A DNA stretch of 54,701 nt from Herpetosiphonaceae bacterium (GCA_036374795.1 DASUTC010000332.1:1-54701); one strand, 5' to 3'; counted from the first letter of the stretch, positions 11,789 through 20,507 are shown. Program-made: numbers and translations. The notes: a model not told the origin generated them from the sequence alone.

Positions 11789-11881
11789 CTAGTGCCTTCC
11801 GCACGCTAAATTGTCCTTGGTAATCAGGACCAGGACTAGAAGGACTAGAATAATAATCGAGCTGTGCGCGAACTTGTTCAT
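11789..11881 (-). CDS. ilvL: ilv operon leader peptide
   Basis: A 30-residue peptide starting MNKFAHSS, followed by twelve consecutive branched-chain residues IIILVLLVLVLI (codons at 11822-11857), then a short tail to TAG at 11789. The control codons include CTA and ATT, which are out of keeping with the GC-rich codon use of the neighbours. This is expected if translation of the run senses charged tRNA levels. An in-frame ATG at 11893 could give 34 residues. The SD is weak in both cases. Family comparison: it functions like enterobacterial ilv leaders but I infer no homology. Confidence 0.85.
   Translation of the reverse strand: MNKFAHSSIIILVLLVLVLITKDNLACGRH
11795..11802 (-). promoter_or_regulatory. 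Antiterminator segment in the leader
   Basis: The minus-strand sequence GCGGAAGG lies within the last codons of the leader peptide and is repeated exactly in the terminator 3' arm. It can pair with the terminator 5' arm CCTTCCGC (9 bp counting the adjacent T-A), preventing the terminator. A ribosome at the leader stop codon (11789) would cover it. A ribosome stalled at the Ile/Leu/Val codons (11822-11857) would leave it free. Confidence 0.8.
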
Positions 11882-11913
11882 ATCGTTAAACATCCAGCTT
11901 TTAGCTTGGCGAC

Positions 11914-11943
11914 ACTGTACCACAGCTTTGTTAAGGATGTCAA
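11914..11943 (-). promoter_or_regulatory. Sigma-70-type promoter of the ilv operon
   Basis: On the minus strand there is a perfect -35 TTGACA (11938-11943), an 18-bp spacer and -10 TACAGT (11914-11919, 4 of 6). This predicts a start near 11907, about 26 nt before the leader ATG. Confidence 0.7.
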
Positions 11944-12131
11944 CCTCGATTCGCAGCCTCGACGCGATCCGTTGGTCCCACGTATCGGCGGCGATGGGTT
12001 GTGCAACGATCCGGGCTGGAAACGGATACGATAGATTCATCTACACTGTTTGCTTCGTATGAGAAGAGTAAGAGCAGATCCACGCTGCTTGTGTGCTCGT
12101 CGGATGAATTGTGCGGTACGAGGAGGTTCCC

Positions 12132-12572
12132 ATGCGGAAGGTTGCGAAGATGTGGTTTGTGCTGGCGGCTGCGTTCGCGCTGATGCTCTTTGGCAGCGTG
12201 CTGGCCGATGACGGCGGACGGCCTTTTTCGACAACGCTGACCGGCGCGGCTGAGGTGCCGGGGCCGGGCGATCCTGACGGCAGCGGAACGGCAACGCTCA
12301 CGCTCAATCCCGGCCAGGGAGAGATCTGCTATGAGCTGACTGTTACCGGTATTGCTCCGGCGCGTGCGGCGCATATCCATGTCGGCGGGGCGGATGTCGC
12401 CGGCCCGGTCGTCGTGCCTCTTGCAGCGCCGACGAGCGGCGTCTCCAGCGGCTGTGCTACCGTCGATCGCGATCTGATCCTGGCGATCATCATGAATCCT
12501 GAGCTGTACTACGTCAACGTCCACAACGCCGAATTCCCGGCTGGCGCGCTGCGCGGACAGCTCGCGAAGTAG
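12132..12572 (+). CDS. Secreted CHRD-domain protein
   Basis: The 146-residue protein has a signal peptide (MRKVAKMW, then a hydrophobic stretch ending near VLADDGG). A single CHRD domain follows, seen as FSTTLTGAAEVPGPGDPDGSG, HIHVGGADVAGPVVV and YYVNVHNAEFPAGALRGQL at the end. CHRD domains occur in many secreted bacterial proteins; their role is not known, although the fold relates to chordin repeats. AGGAGG lies 5-6 nt before the ATG at 12132, favouring it over an upstream in-frame ATG at 12111. A strong terminator follows. Confidence 0.88.
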   Translation: MRKVAKMWFVLAAAFALMLFGSVLADDGGRPFSTTLTGAAEVPGPGDPDGSGTATLTLNPGQGEICYELTVTGIAPARAAHIHVGGADVAGPVVVPLAAPTSGVSSGCATVDRDLILAIIMNPELYYVNVHNAEFPAGALRGQLAK

Positions 12573-12596
12573 CTCCCAGCTCGAATCTGCACAGAC

Positions 12597-12628
12597 AGGT
12601 CCGGCCAGAGTGGCCGGACCTTTGTGTT
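12597..12628 (+). terminator. Intrinsic terminator after the CHRD gene
   Basis: AGGTCCGGCCA pairs with TGGCCGGACCT (11 bp, GAG loop), followed by TTTGTGTT. Confidence 0.85.
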
Positions 12629-12663
12629 GCACACGTTGACGCTGGCGGCGGTTCGTTTGTAGA

Positions 12664-13335
12664 ATGAAGGCCGGTCTGCACCCACAGGAGGACAAGCCGC
12701 TGATCACGATTGCGCCGACCCGGCCTGAGCACGCCGCCGCGCTGGAAGCGCTCCAGCAGGCGGTCTATCCCACGCTCGATCCGGCGCACTGGCTGCGCCG
12801 CGAGCATATCGAGTCGCACCTGCGCATCTTTCCGGCGGGCCAGTTTGTCGCGCTCGACGGCGACCGTCCCGTCGGGATGACGGCGACATTGCGCGTGGCC
12901 TACGACTTCGCGCAGCCCGATCACACCTTTGACGAGATCATCGCCGGGGGCTTCTTCACCACCCACGATCCGCAGGGTCCGTGGCTCTACGGCGCGGACA
13001 TCAGCGTGCTGCCGGAGTATCGCGGGCAGGGCATTGCGCGGCGGCTCTACGCGGCGCGGCACGGCCTGGTGCAGCGGCTCAACCTGCGCGGACAGATTAT
13101 CGGCGGCATGCTGCCCGGCTTTCGCCACTACCGCGATCGAATGGCGGTCGATGCGTATGTGGCGCGGGTGGTGGCAGGCGAGATCTTCGATCCAACGCTC
13201 AGCGTGCAGCTTCGCAACGGCTTCGAGGTGCGCGGCATCCTGCGCGGCTACCTCCACGACGCCGCGCTAGGCGACGACGCGGCGCTGCTGGTCTGGCCCA
13301 ATCCAGCCTATCGCTCAATCGGCACAGCGATCTAG
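12664..13335 (+). CDS. GNAT-family N-acetyltransferase
   Basis: The 223-residue product has the GNAT acetyl-CoA-binding signature in ADISVLPEYRGQGIARRLY (about residues 115-133). An N-terminal ITIAPTRPEHAAALEALQ strand-helix is also typical. The substrate is not known. The ATG at 12664 has no clear SD. An AGGAGG at 12686-12691 lies inside the ORF, 8 nt before an in-frame CTG at 12700, exactly where the family fold begins. The true start may therefore be that CTG. No co-transcribed neighbour suggests a substrate. Confidence 0.85.
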   Translation: MKAGLHPQEDKPLITIAPTRPEHAAALEALQQAVYPTLDPAHWLRREHIESHLRIFPAGQFVALDGDRPVGMTATLRVAYDFAQPDHTFDEIIAGGFFTTHDPQGPWLYGADISVLPEYRGQGIARRLYAARHGLVQRLNLRGQIIGGMLPGFRHYRDRMAVDAYVARVVAGEIFDPTLSVQLRNGFEVRGILRGYLHDAALGDDAALLVWPNPAYRSIGTAI

Positions 13336-13418
13336 ACAGTCGAGCGCAGCACCGTATGCGACAGGCTGGTGCGCGCTGGCCGTTTACAACGCTACGGCAA
13401 GGGGCTGGCGTCCCGCTG

Positions 13419-14714
13419 TTACAGTGGCCGCCCGCCGCGATTGTAGCCCGTTGTGTTCAAGACAGCCAGCCAATCGAAGTCGGTAACGCTTTGCGGCGTT
13501 AGCGCGACGTAGGTCGGGTTCTTCGTGCTAGCGGAGCGCGTCGGCAGCGCGGCGATCTCTGCGCCCGGCAACCCCTCGCCCCTATGCGTCGGAATAAATC
13601 GGGCTGCTCCTGGCGATGCCGTGAGCCGTGCCTCAAGCGTGCCAGCTTCGGGCGGTCCAATGCCATTGGCTTCCGAAACGCCTACCGCCGAGCCGATGAC
13701 GGCATAGCGCGATCCCAACATCTCGTTGAGATGCGATCCCGCCACCCACCATGCGGGTACTTCAGCGCCGATCCGCACGTTTGCCTTCCCACGCTGCAAA
13801 TGAGCATTGTGCGCGAAGGCCAGCACCTTCCCTCGGCCATGCTCGCGCGCCACGATATACGCAAGATTGTCGGCCATGATCAGATCGCGCCTACCGAGCA
13901 GCTCGGCATAGCTGGATGGTCGCGCTACCGCCGCGTGGTAGCTCAGCAATTGCCGGGCGGCTAAGGCATGGTGCAGCGCCTCGGCATAGCGCTCCTGGCC
14001 GCTCCTGGCGACCAGCTCCGGGCGACGTGTCCGCAGCTCCGTAATCAGATCCTCCGTCTCGATGCGCAGCGCGGCTGCGTCGGGCGAAAGACCAATCGCC
14101 TGTGCCGGATCGATCAAGGCTGCCGGGTTCTCCCACGGTGAGTCGTGTCCAAGCAGCGAGGTCATCCGCTGGCGACGCTCCTGCACGCTGCTGCTGTCGA
14201 TGGACGAGAGATACTCCAGAGCGAATTCGAGCACCCGCCTGGGGCTGGCAAGTCCTCCGGCGAGGCCCGGCATATCGAAGCCATAGAACCGGATTTTGAC
14301 CGGGTGCGAAGGATCGGCATTGTAGCACCGCATCCACTCAACCAGCTCGCGGTTCGCCTCAAGCCGGCCAAAGCCGTGCGCAAATCCGGCATCCTGCACC
14401 TCGTCATAGGATGCGGGGCCGCGACCGGCGATGTACTCGTTCACGATCTGCGCGCTGGGGAAGCTGCTCTCGATGGCGATAGCGCTGTAGCCATGCGCCG
14501 CAACCAGGCGCTCGAACAGGCGATTGCGCAGGATGAGCGTCTCCTCGCTGCCGTGGAGCGCCTCTCCAAAGCCAAGCAGCTCCACCGCATCGCCCAGTGC
14601 GGCGATCATCGTATCGACTACAGCATCGAGCGTTGCGGGCGCATCGACAGAAAACGGGATCGCCTCGCGTGCAATCCAGTCGTCCAGCGTAGCATGTACG
14701 ACTCCTTGTTCCAT
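13419..14714 (-). CDS. Erythromycin-esterase-family protein
   Basis: A 431-residue member of the EreA/EreB-like family. The catalytic-type motifs are visible: GFGEALHGSEETLILRNRL (usual form GEATHGxxE), the AIESSFPSAQIVNEYI segment, and the second His motif LAFAHNAHLQRG. Characterised members hydrolyse macrolide lactones, but many family members have other or unknown roles, so macrolide resistance is not shown here. No signal peptide is evident. It is divergent from the flavoprotein gene at 15043 across a 328-bp gap. Confidence 0.85.
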   Translation of the reverse strand: MEQGVVHATLDDWIAREAIPFSVDAPATLDAVVDTMIAALGDAVELLGFGEALHGSEETLILRNRLFERLVAAHGYSAIAIESSFPSAQIVNEYIAGRGPASYDEVQDAGFAHGFGRLEANRELVEWMRCYNADPSHPVKIRFYGFDMPGLAGGLASPRRVLEFALEYLSSIDSSSVQERRQRMTSLLGHDSPWENPAALIDPAQAIGLSPDAAALRIETEDLITELRTRRPELVARSGQERYAEALHHALAARQLLSYHAAVARPSSYAELLGRRDLIMADNLAYIVAREHGRGKVLAFAHNAHLQRGKANVRIGAEVPAWWVAGSHLNEMLGSRYAVIGSAVGVSEANGIGPPEAGTLEARLTASPGAARFIPTHRGEGLPGAEIAALPTRSASTKNPTYVALTPQSVTDFDWLAVLNTTGYNRGGRPL

Positions 14715-15042
14715 GGTTGGCCTCAGATATTATTTTACCATCAGTTCAGTGCCGACACGCGCCGCCTACCACAAGCTGTAGCAAGCAGCGCGCGCAGCAC
14801 GTGATCATGCTTATCCACTGCCATATGCCGATCTGCTCCTGGTGCTTGAGCACTATTGAGCTCATCGATTGTCCGATGTACGTTTGCAGGCGGACTCGCA
14901 GTACGCTGCTGTTCAGGATCGACCAGGTGCCCGCGTCGGCCATACCATCGCCTCGCTCGAACGTATGGCCTTGCACCCGGAAGATCCTGTTTCCGCGCGT
15001 ATACACCCAGTCGTCATCCCTCCAACAGATAAGGAAGTAGCC
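14715..15042. other. Divergent intergenic region
   Basis: This 328-bp gap separates the erythromycin-esterase-like gene and the flavoprotein gene. It should contain both promoters, but I cannot place one confidently. Open frames cross it on both strands (for example minus 14746-15087). Their starts lack an SD, so I do not call a gene. A decayed gene fragment on the minus strand is possible. Confidence 0.4.
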
Positions 15043-16293
15043 GTGAAACAGATTGGAATCGTCGGAGCAGGAATCGCCGGACTCCACCTCGGCCTGTTAC
15101 TTCAGCAGCAGCGCGTGCGGGTAACGCTCTACGCTGAGCGCACGCCAGAACAGCATCTTGCCGGATGGCTATCGAGCGTCGTCACGCGCTTCGGCCCGAC
15201 ACGCGAGCGCGAGCGGGCGCTGGGCGTTAACCATTGGGACCTGCCCGATTTCGGCGTCTTTTGCTTTTATGTCAATATCGTCGGCGAGCAACCGCTCACC
15301 TTCTGCGGTCATCTCTCGCAGCCTGCGGCGGTGGTGGACATGCGGATCTATCACGCGACGCTGCTCCAGGACTTCGTCGGGCGGGGTGGTCAGGTGGAGT
15401 ACGGCACGCTGGAGCCCGCCGATCTTGAGCGGCTTTCAGAGGAGCACGATCTGGTGGTGGTTGCGACGGGACGCGGCAGCCTGACCGATCTTTTCCCGCG
15501 TATCGAAGAATACTCGCCGTTCAGCGCGCCGCAGCGCCATCTATTCGGCGGGCTATTTCGCGGCGTCAGCTATCCCGATCCGCTGGGCGTCACCTATGCG
15601 ATCGTCCCAGGACAGGGCGAGATCTCGGCCATTCCTTTCTACTCGTTCGAGGGGCGGCAGAGCGCGCTTTTCTGCGAGGCAATTCCGGGCGGAGCCTTCG
15701 ACGTTCTCACGCAGATGTCCTACGCGGACGATCCGCAGCACTTCGAGGCCACCCTGCTCGATCTGATTCGCGTCCACGCGCCGCCGATCTACGAGCGGAT
15801 CAACCCTGCGGAGTTCGGCCTGACGCGACCGCTCGATCTGATTCAAGGCGCGATCACGCCGGTTGTGCGGCGCGGCTACGCACAGTTGCCCAACGGTAAA
15901 TGGGTGGTGGCGCTCGGCGACGCGCACGCGCTCAACGATCCATGCATCGCGCAGGGCGCGAACGCGGCCTCACATGCGGCCTGGATGCTCGGCGATGCGA
16001 TTCTGCAGCGCGCCAGCTATGACGAGGCATTCTGCCGCGAGGTCGAACAGCGCGTGTGGGAGTATCTCGGCGCGGCGACCGCGTGGACCAACGAGACGCT
16101 AGCGCCGACATTCGCGCACGTGGGCGAGCTATTCGCCGCCGCCGGGCAGAGTCAGACGATCGCAAACGCCGTCGTGGACAACTTCGCCGATCCGCAGGGC
16201 GGCTGGGCGATCACATGCGATGCCGAAGCGATGGCAGCCTTCCTCCAGCAGCGCGGCTGGAGCATGTCGTCGGATAGCCTGACGGTCGGATGA
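15043..16293 (+). CDS. Styrene/indole monooxygenase-like FAD-dependent oxygenase
   Basis: The product is 416 residues from a GTG at 15043 with AAGGA 8 nt upstream, so that the FAD-binding fingerprint IGIVGAGIAGLHLGLLLQQQ starts almost at residue 1. The body resembles StyA-type group E flavin monooxygenases: RFGPTRERERALG, VVVATGRGSL and ALGDAHALNDPCIAQGANAA near the C-terminus. Such enzymes use FADH2 supplied by a separate reductase (StyB). No reductase gene is next to it, so the reductant source and substrate are unknown. A longer ATG-started ORF to 14869 lacks SD and adds 58 non-family residues. Confidence 0.85.
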   Translation: MKQIGIVGAGIAGLHLGLLLQQQRVRVTLYAERTPEQHLAGWLSSVVTRFGPTRERERALGVNHWDLPDFGVFCFYVNIVGEQPLTFCGHLSQPAAVVDMRIYHATLLQDFVGRGGQVEYGTLEPADLERLSEEHDLVVVATGRGSLTDLFPRIEEYSPFSAPQRHLFGGLFRGVSYPDPLGVTYAIVPGQGEISAIPFYSFEGRQSALFCEAIPGGAFDVLTQMSYADDPQHFEATLLDLIRVHAPPIYERINPAEFGLTRPLDLIQGAITPVVRRGYAQLPNGKWVVALGDAHALNDPCIAQGANAASHAAWMLGDAILQRASYDEAFCREVEQRVWEYLGAATAWTNETLAPTFAHVGELFAAAGQSQTIANAVVDNFADPQGGWAITCDAEAMAAFLQQRGWSMSSDSLTVG

Positions 16294-16326
16294 GGGCGTA
16301 CAACGAAACATTGGGTGATTAAGCCA

Positions 16327-16355
16327 CGCGGCGGAGATCGTTGATCTCCGCCGCG
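16327..16355. terminator. Bidirectional hairpin between convergent genes
   Basis: CGCGGCGGAGATC pairs with GATCTCCGCCGCG (13 bp, GTT loop) between the convergent flavoprotein and protease genes. The T tracts on either side are weak. Confidence 0.7.
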
Positions 16356-16376
16356 CGCCGTTTGTGCCGATGACTC

Positions 16377-17600
16377 TTACCAGCTACCGTTGGACTTGTC
16401 GGTCGGGATCGGGTGGCCCTTGGGGTAGATCAGATAGACCGTGCCGCCGGAGTGCGTCAGCCACAGCCGCTCCAGCGTCGCCCGATCGTACACGATCCGC
16501 ACCGCATCGTCTGATGCGGCGGCAGGATCGTTGGTGATCACATTGCCCTGAGCGTCGAAGCCGCGCACCACCATGATATGGCCGTCGGTCGACGAGATCG
16601 GCGCTCCCGGCAGCTCGCCCTCGGCGAAGGCATAGCTCATGATCACAGGCACGCCCGCGCTGATCCACTCCTCCATCTGCGACATCGAGCTCATGCGCGT
16701 GACATACGCCTCAAGGCCGAAGGTGCCCGCCCAGGCGGTGTTGAACGGCCAGTTGCCGTTGCCCTCATACACATAGTCGTAGGTTGCGGCGGCAGCCTCC
16801 GGCACGGGCACGCTGTAGCCCCAGTAGGCCAGCACCATCGAGGTCGATGTGGGCGAGCACCAGACCGGGCCACCGCCCTTGTAGATCATCTGCGAGCGCA
16901 TCGGCACGTTGAGATCCTGGCCCCACGCCTCGCGATCTGAGGCAATATCAAGGCCCGCCGCCTCTTTGTACGAGTCGGAGGTCATCACCGAGATCAGGCG
17001 GACGCTGGGCGACGCGCGCAGATCGGTAGTGAAGAGCGTGACGCGATACTGATAGCGCGTGTAGGCCGGAGCGCCGCGCAGAAAGAGCGTATCGGTGGCG
17101 ACATAGCCGTCGGTATCGCCCTGCGCGTTGACGCTGTGCCGCTGGATCGTCTCGGTGCCGGAGGCCCAGATGCCCATGTTGTAGTACTTGGTCCAGTGCG
17201 CGTCGCCGGGCCGGAAGACGCGCAGCTCCACCTGCACCCAGGTGCCCAGCGGCGTCAGTGCGTTCCACGAGGCAATCGCCGTATCGAAGGGCTGCGCCGC
17301 GTCGTACACGGGCGACTCCAGCGAGCCGTACCAGTAGCTCTTCTTGGCACCGTAGAGCTTCTTGTTATCGCCGAACGCCAGGCCGCTTGCCGCGAGGTTG
17401 ATGTCGGCAGCGCCGTCGCGGCTCTGGATCTCGACGCCCACCAGCCTGCTACCGGCAAAATCGGCGGCGGTGGTCTGCTTGCGCAGGCCGACGTAGGGCT
17501 GCGTGCCGGTGGCAGCGCTGGTGGTAGACAGCGGAACGGCCAGGCCGGACACGAGAATCGTCAGGACAAGGAGGAGCTTAATAGCGCGGAATGTGAGCAT
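16377..17600 (-). CDS. Secreted C39-like peptidase
   Basis: The product is 407 residues with a signal peptide (MLTFRAIKLLLVLTILVSG, cleavage near STTSAATG). A beta-rich N-terminal domain of about 190 residues precedes a C39_2-type papain-like domain. The catalytic Cys lies in GPVWCSPTSTSMVLAYWG, the His in STDGHIMVVRGF and a likely Asp/Asn in NVITNDPAA. The ATG at 17600 is preferred because AAGGAA lies upstream of it. An in-frame ATG at 17618 has no SD. It is probably extracellular. A promoter and palindrome lie upstream at 17703-17750. Confidence 0.87.
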   Translation of the reverse strand: MLTFRAIKLLLVLTILVSGLAVPLSTTSAATGTQPYVGLRKQTTAADFAGSRLVGVEIQSRDGAADINLAASGLAFGDNKKLYGAKKSYWYGSLESPVYDAAQPFDTAIASWNALTPLGTWVQVELRVFRPGDAHWTKYYNMGIWASGTETIQRHSVNAQGDTDGYVATDTLFLRGAPAYTRYQYRVTLFTTDLRASPSVRLISVMTSDSYKEAAGLDIASDREAWGQDLNVPMRSQMIYKGGGPVWCSPTSTSMVLAYWGYSVPVPEAAAATYDYVYEGNGNWPFNTAWAGTFGLEAYVTRMSSMSQMEEWISAGVPVIMSYAFAEGELPGAPISSTDGHIMVVRGFDAQGNVITNDPAAASDDAVRIVYDRATLERLWLTHSGGTVYLIYPKGHPIPTDKSNGSW

Positions 17601-17702
17601 TGGGGGTGTTCCTTTCATGTTCTGTTCACGGCAGCGCGATCGATGTGACCGGCAATATCAAACATGTGGGGGCCGATAGAACACAATGGCGAGCAGTGGA
17701 TC

Positions 17703-17714
17703 ACCAATATTGGT
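17703..17714. promoter_or_regulatory. Palindrome at the C39 protease start site
   Basis: ACCAATATTGGT is a perfect 12-bp palindrome placed directly downstream of the predicted transcription start (about 17715, minus). It is a candidate operator. Confidence 0.4.
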
Positions 17715-17721
17715 CAACAAT

Positions 17722-17750
17722 AGGATAAAGCCTGCGCGATCGATTGTCAA
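17722..17750 (-). promoter_or_regulatory. Promoter of the C39 protease gene
   Basis: On the minus strand there is a perfect TTGACA (17745-17750), a 17-bp spacer and TATCCT (17722-17727). Confidence 0.6.
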
Positions 17751-17785
17751 CGTGTTGCTCACGATTCCAGCCTGATTGTCATCGA

Positions 17786-19138
17786 TTATTCATGTGTCTC
17801 TGCCACGGAGGCCAGCGCGTCGCCGAGCACATCCAGACCCTCGTGGAGCTGCTCGTCGCCGATGACCAGCGGCGGGAGCAGCCGGATGCAGTTGGAGTAC
17901 AGCCCGGCGCGCATCACCAACAGGCCGCGCTCGACGCAACGCCTGACGACCGCCAGCGTCTCCTCGACGGCAGGCTCCTGCGTGGCGCGGTCGCGCACCA
18001 GCTCGATCGCGATCATCGCGCCCAGGCCGCGCACATCGCCCACCAGCTCCAGATCGCGCTGCCAGTGCGCCGCTCGATCGCGGATCATGCCGCCGATCAC
18101 GTGGGCGCGCTGGCACAGATTCTCCTGCTCGATCTGCCGCAGCACCTCCAGCGCGGCGACACAGGCCAGCGGATTGCCGCCATACGTTCCGCCGATCCCG
18201 CCGAGATGCGGCGCGTCCATCAGGCGGGCGCGTCCGGTGACGGCGCTGAGGGGCAGGCCCGCCGCCAGCGACTTGGCCGACACCAGCAGGTCGGGCTCGA
18301 CGCCCATCTGCTCGATCGCGAAGAGCGTGCCGGTGCGCCCCATGCCACACTGGACCTCATCGGCGATCAGCACGATCCCATGCCGATCGCAGACCGCGCG
18401 GAGGCGGCGCATAAACTCGGCGGGCACCGGCAGAAAGCCGCCCTCGCCCTGCACCGGCTCGATGATGATCGCGGCGACATCCCCAGGATCGACGTGCGCC
18501 ACCAGCACGCGCTCGAAGGCCCGCCAGGTATTCTCCACCGCCAGCGCCTCGTCGCCGCCCAGCCGATAGACGTACGGAAACGGCGCACGATAGACCTCCG
18601 GCAGGAACGGCCCGAACTGCTTTTTGAACAGGCCATACTTCGAGGTCAGCGAAAGCGTGGCGAGCGTGCGACCGTGGTACGCGCCCTCGAAGGCGATGAT
18701 CGCGGCGCGCCCCGTGGCGGCGCGGGCGATCTTGATCGCGTTCTCGACCGACTCCGCGCCGGAGTTGGCGAGCAGCGTTTTGTTCGGCCCGCCGATCGGC
18801 GCCAGCGCGTTGAGTCGCTCGGCCAGCGCAATGTACGGCTCGTAGGTTCCCACCAGCGCCGACAGATGGATCAGCTCGGCAGCCTGCTGCTGCACGGCGG
18901 CGACGATCGCGGCGGGCGTGTGGCCCGTGGCGAGCACGCCGATGCCGCCGATAAAATCGAGCAGCAGGTTGCCGTCCAGATCCTCGACGATCGCGCCATG
19001 CGCGCGGGCAATGCCGACCTGCGTGGCGTTGCCCAGGCCGCCGGGCACCGCCTGCATCCGACGCTCGTGCAGCGCGCGGCTTTGCGGGCCGGGAATCTCG
19101 GTTGTCAGGCGGATCGATGGCGCGTGTGGAGCGTGCAT
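17786..19138 (-). CDS. gabT: 4-aminobutyrate aminotransferase-like class III aminotransferase
   Basis: A 450-residue fold-type I PLP enzyme. Family motifs include NATQVGIARAHGA, NSGAESVENAIKIARAATG, AFEGAYHGRTLATLSLT and IADEVQCGMGRTG. The PLP Lys lies in LVSAKSLAAGLPLSAVTGRA, and GGTYGGNPLACVAALEVL follows. This set is typical of GabT, which transfers the amino group of GABA to 2-oxoglutarate. The gene lies 63 bp after another class III aminotransferase. The pair may act on different omega-amino acids, but substrate is inferred only from motif similarity. Confidence 0.82.
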   Translation of the reverse strand: MHAPHAPSIRLTTEIPGPQSRALHERRMQAVPGGLGNATQVGIARAHGAIVEDLDGNLLLDFIGGIGVLATGHTPAAIVAAVQQQAAELIHLSALVGTYEPYIALAERLNALAPIGGPNKTLLANSGAESVENAIKIARAATGRAAIIAFEGAYHGRTLATLSLTSKYGLFKKQFGPFLPEVYRAPFPYVYRLGGDEALAVENTWRAFERVLVAHVDPGDVAAIIIEPVQGEGGFLPVPAEFMRRLRAVCDRHGIVLIADEVQCGMGRTGTLFAIEQMGVEPDLLVSAKSLAAGLPLSAVTGRARLMDAPHLGGIGGTYGGNPLACVAALEVLRQIEQENLCQRAHVIGGMIRDRAAHWQRDLELVGDVRGLGAMIAIELVRDRATQEPAVEETLAVVRRCVERGLLVMRAGLYSNCIRLLPPLVIGDEQLHEGLDVLGDALASVAETHE

Positions 19139-19201
19139 GATGGTCCTCTACAAAATAATGCCGATCGTAGGGTCGCGGCCCCCTGGGCGCGACGCGGACC
19201 C

Positions 19202-20494
19202 TTAAGCCACGGCGGCAGTCGCGCGATCGGCGATGCGTTCGAGCGCCCGGCCAAAGATGCGCAGCGCCTCGTCGATCTGCTCGTCAGAGACGATCAGCGG
19301 CGGAATCCAGCGCACCACCTGCCCGTACGCGCCGCAGGTCAGCAGCAGCAGGCCATCCGCGAAGCACGCCTGTGTCAGCGCCTTCGCCGTCGCGCCGTCG
19401 GGCTGTCCCGCCGCGTCGGTACACTCGATCGCGATCATCGCGCCCAGGCCGCGCACATCGCCGATGACGGGATAGCGCGCTTGCAGCGCTTGCAGCCCGG
19501 CCCGCAGGTATTGGCCGCGCGCGGCAGCGTTGGCGACCAGGCCCTCATCGCGCAGCACGCGGATCGTCGCCTCGGCAGCGGCGCACGCCACCGCGTTACC
19601 GCCGTAGGTGCCGCCGTGCGAGTTGGGCGGCCACTGTGCCATCAGCTCGCGCCGCGCGGCGATCCCCGACAGCGGAAAGCCCGACGCCAGGCCCTTCGCC
19701 ATCACCAGCACGTCCGGCTCGACGCCCATCTGCTCCATCGCCCAGAAGCTGCCGGTCCGTCCAAAGCCGGTCTGCACCTCGTCGGCGATCAGCAGCATGC
19801 CGTGGCGATCGGCAATGGCGCGCAAGCCCTGGATAAACGCGGCGGGCGCGGGAACGTAGCCGCCCTCGCCCAGCACCGGCTCGATCAGCAGCGCGGCGGT
19901 TTCTTCGGGCGCGGTCTGCGTGTGCAGCAGATGCTCAAGCTCGCGCAGGCAAAACCGCACCGTCTCTGCCTCGCTCCAGCCGTAGTGGTAGCTGTAGGGG
20001 TAGGGCGCGACGAACACACCCGGCATGAGTGGCTGGTAGCCCGCGCGATAAGCCGTCTTGGAGGTGGTCAGCGACATCGCGCCGACCGTGCGGCCATGAA
20101 ACGAGCCCGTGAACACCACGACATTCGTGCGCCTGGTCGCCTGCCGCGCCAGCTTCACCGACGCCTCGACCGCCTCCGCGCCGCTGTTGGAGAAGAAGAA
20201 CGTGTCGAGCGTGGGCGGCATGACCTCCTTGAGCGCCGCGACCAGCCGCAGCATCGGCTGGTGATAGACGATGTTGGCCTGTCCGTGAATCAGTTGGGCG
20301 GTCTGCGCCTGCGCCGCCGCGACGATCGCGGGATGGCAGTGGCCGGTGTTGGTGACGCCGATGCCGCAGGTGAAGTCGAGGTAGCGCCGCCCGCCGGTGT
20401 CGAAGAGGTACGCGCCCTCCCCGCGCTGCGCGTGCAGCGTCCACGAGCGCGCCCACACGGGCGCGAGCGATTCGCGTGCCTGCTGGAGATCCAT
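19202..20494 (-). CDS. Class III (omega-amino acid type) aminotransferase
   Basis: A 430-residue PLP enzyme related to but distinct from the neighbouring GabT. Motifs are FTCGIGVTNTGHCHPAIVAA, FFFSNSGAEAVEASVKLARQ, FTGSFHGRTVGAMSLTTSK and IADEVQTGFGRTG, with the PLP Lys in LVMAKGLASGFPLSGIAAR. AAGGAG lies 6-7 nt before the ATG. It is transcribed between the methyltransferase gene (13-bp gap) and gabT, so the three probably form one unit. Substrate unknown; acetylornithine-, GABA- or beta-alanine-type activity are all possible. Confidence 0.82.
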   Translation of the reverse strand: MDLQQARESLAPVWARSWTLHAQRGEGAYLFDTGGRRYLDFTCGIGVTNTGHCHPAIVAAAQAQTAQLIHGQANIVYHQPMLRLVAALKEVMPPTLDTFFFSNSGAEAVEASVKLARQATRRTNVVVFTGSFHGRTVGAMSLTTSKTAYRAGYQPLMPGVFVAPYPYSYHYGWSEAETVRFCLRELEHLLHTQTAPEETAALLIEPVLGEGGYVPAPAAFIQGLRAIADRHGMLLIADEVQTGFGRTGSFWAMEQMGVEPDVLVMAKGLASGFPLSGIAARRELMAQWPPNSHGGTYGGNAVACAAAEATIRVLRDEGLVANAAARGQYLRAGLQALQARYPVIGDVRGLGAMIAIECTDAAGQPDGATAKALTQACFADGLLLLTCGAYGQVVRWIPPLIVSDEQIDEALRIFGRALERIADRATAAVA

Positions 20495-20507
20495 AGGTTA
20501 CTCCTTG

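Noticed and set aside
11485-11881. A T-box riboswitch for the ilv operon
   Set aside because: I could not find a T-box consensus, and the leader peptide with competing stems already explains regulation.
14746-15087. A 113-codon minus-strand ORF upstream of the flavoprotein gene
   Set aside because: It has no SD, overlaps the start of a well-supported plus-strand gene and matches no family I recognise. A decayed fragment is possible.
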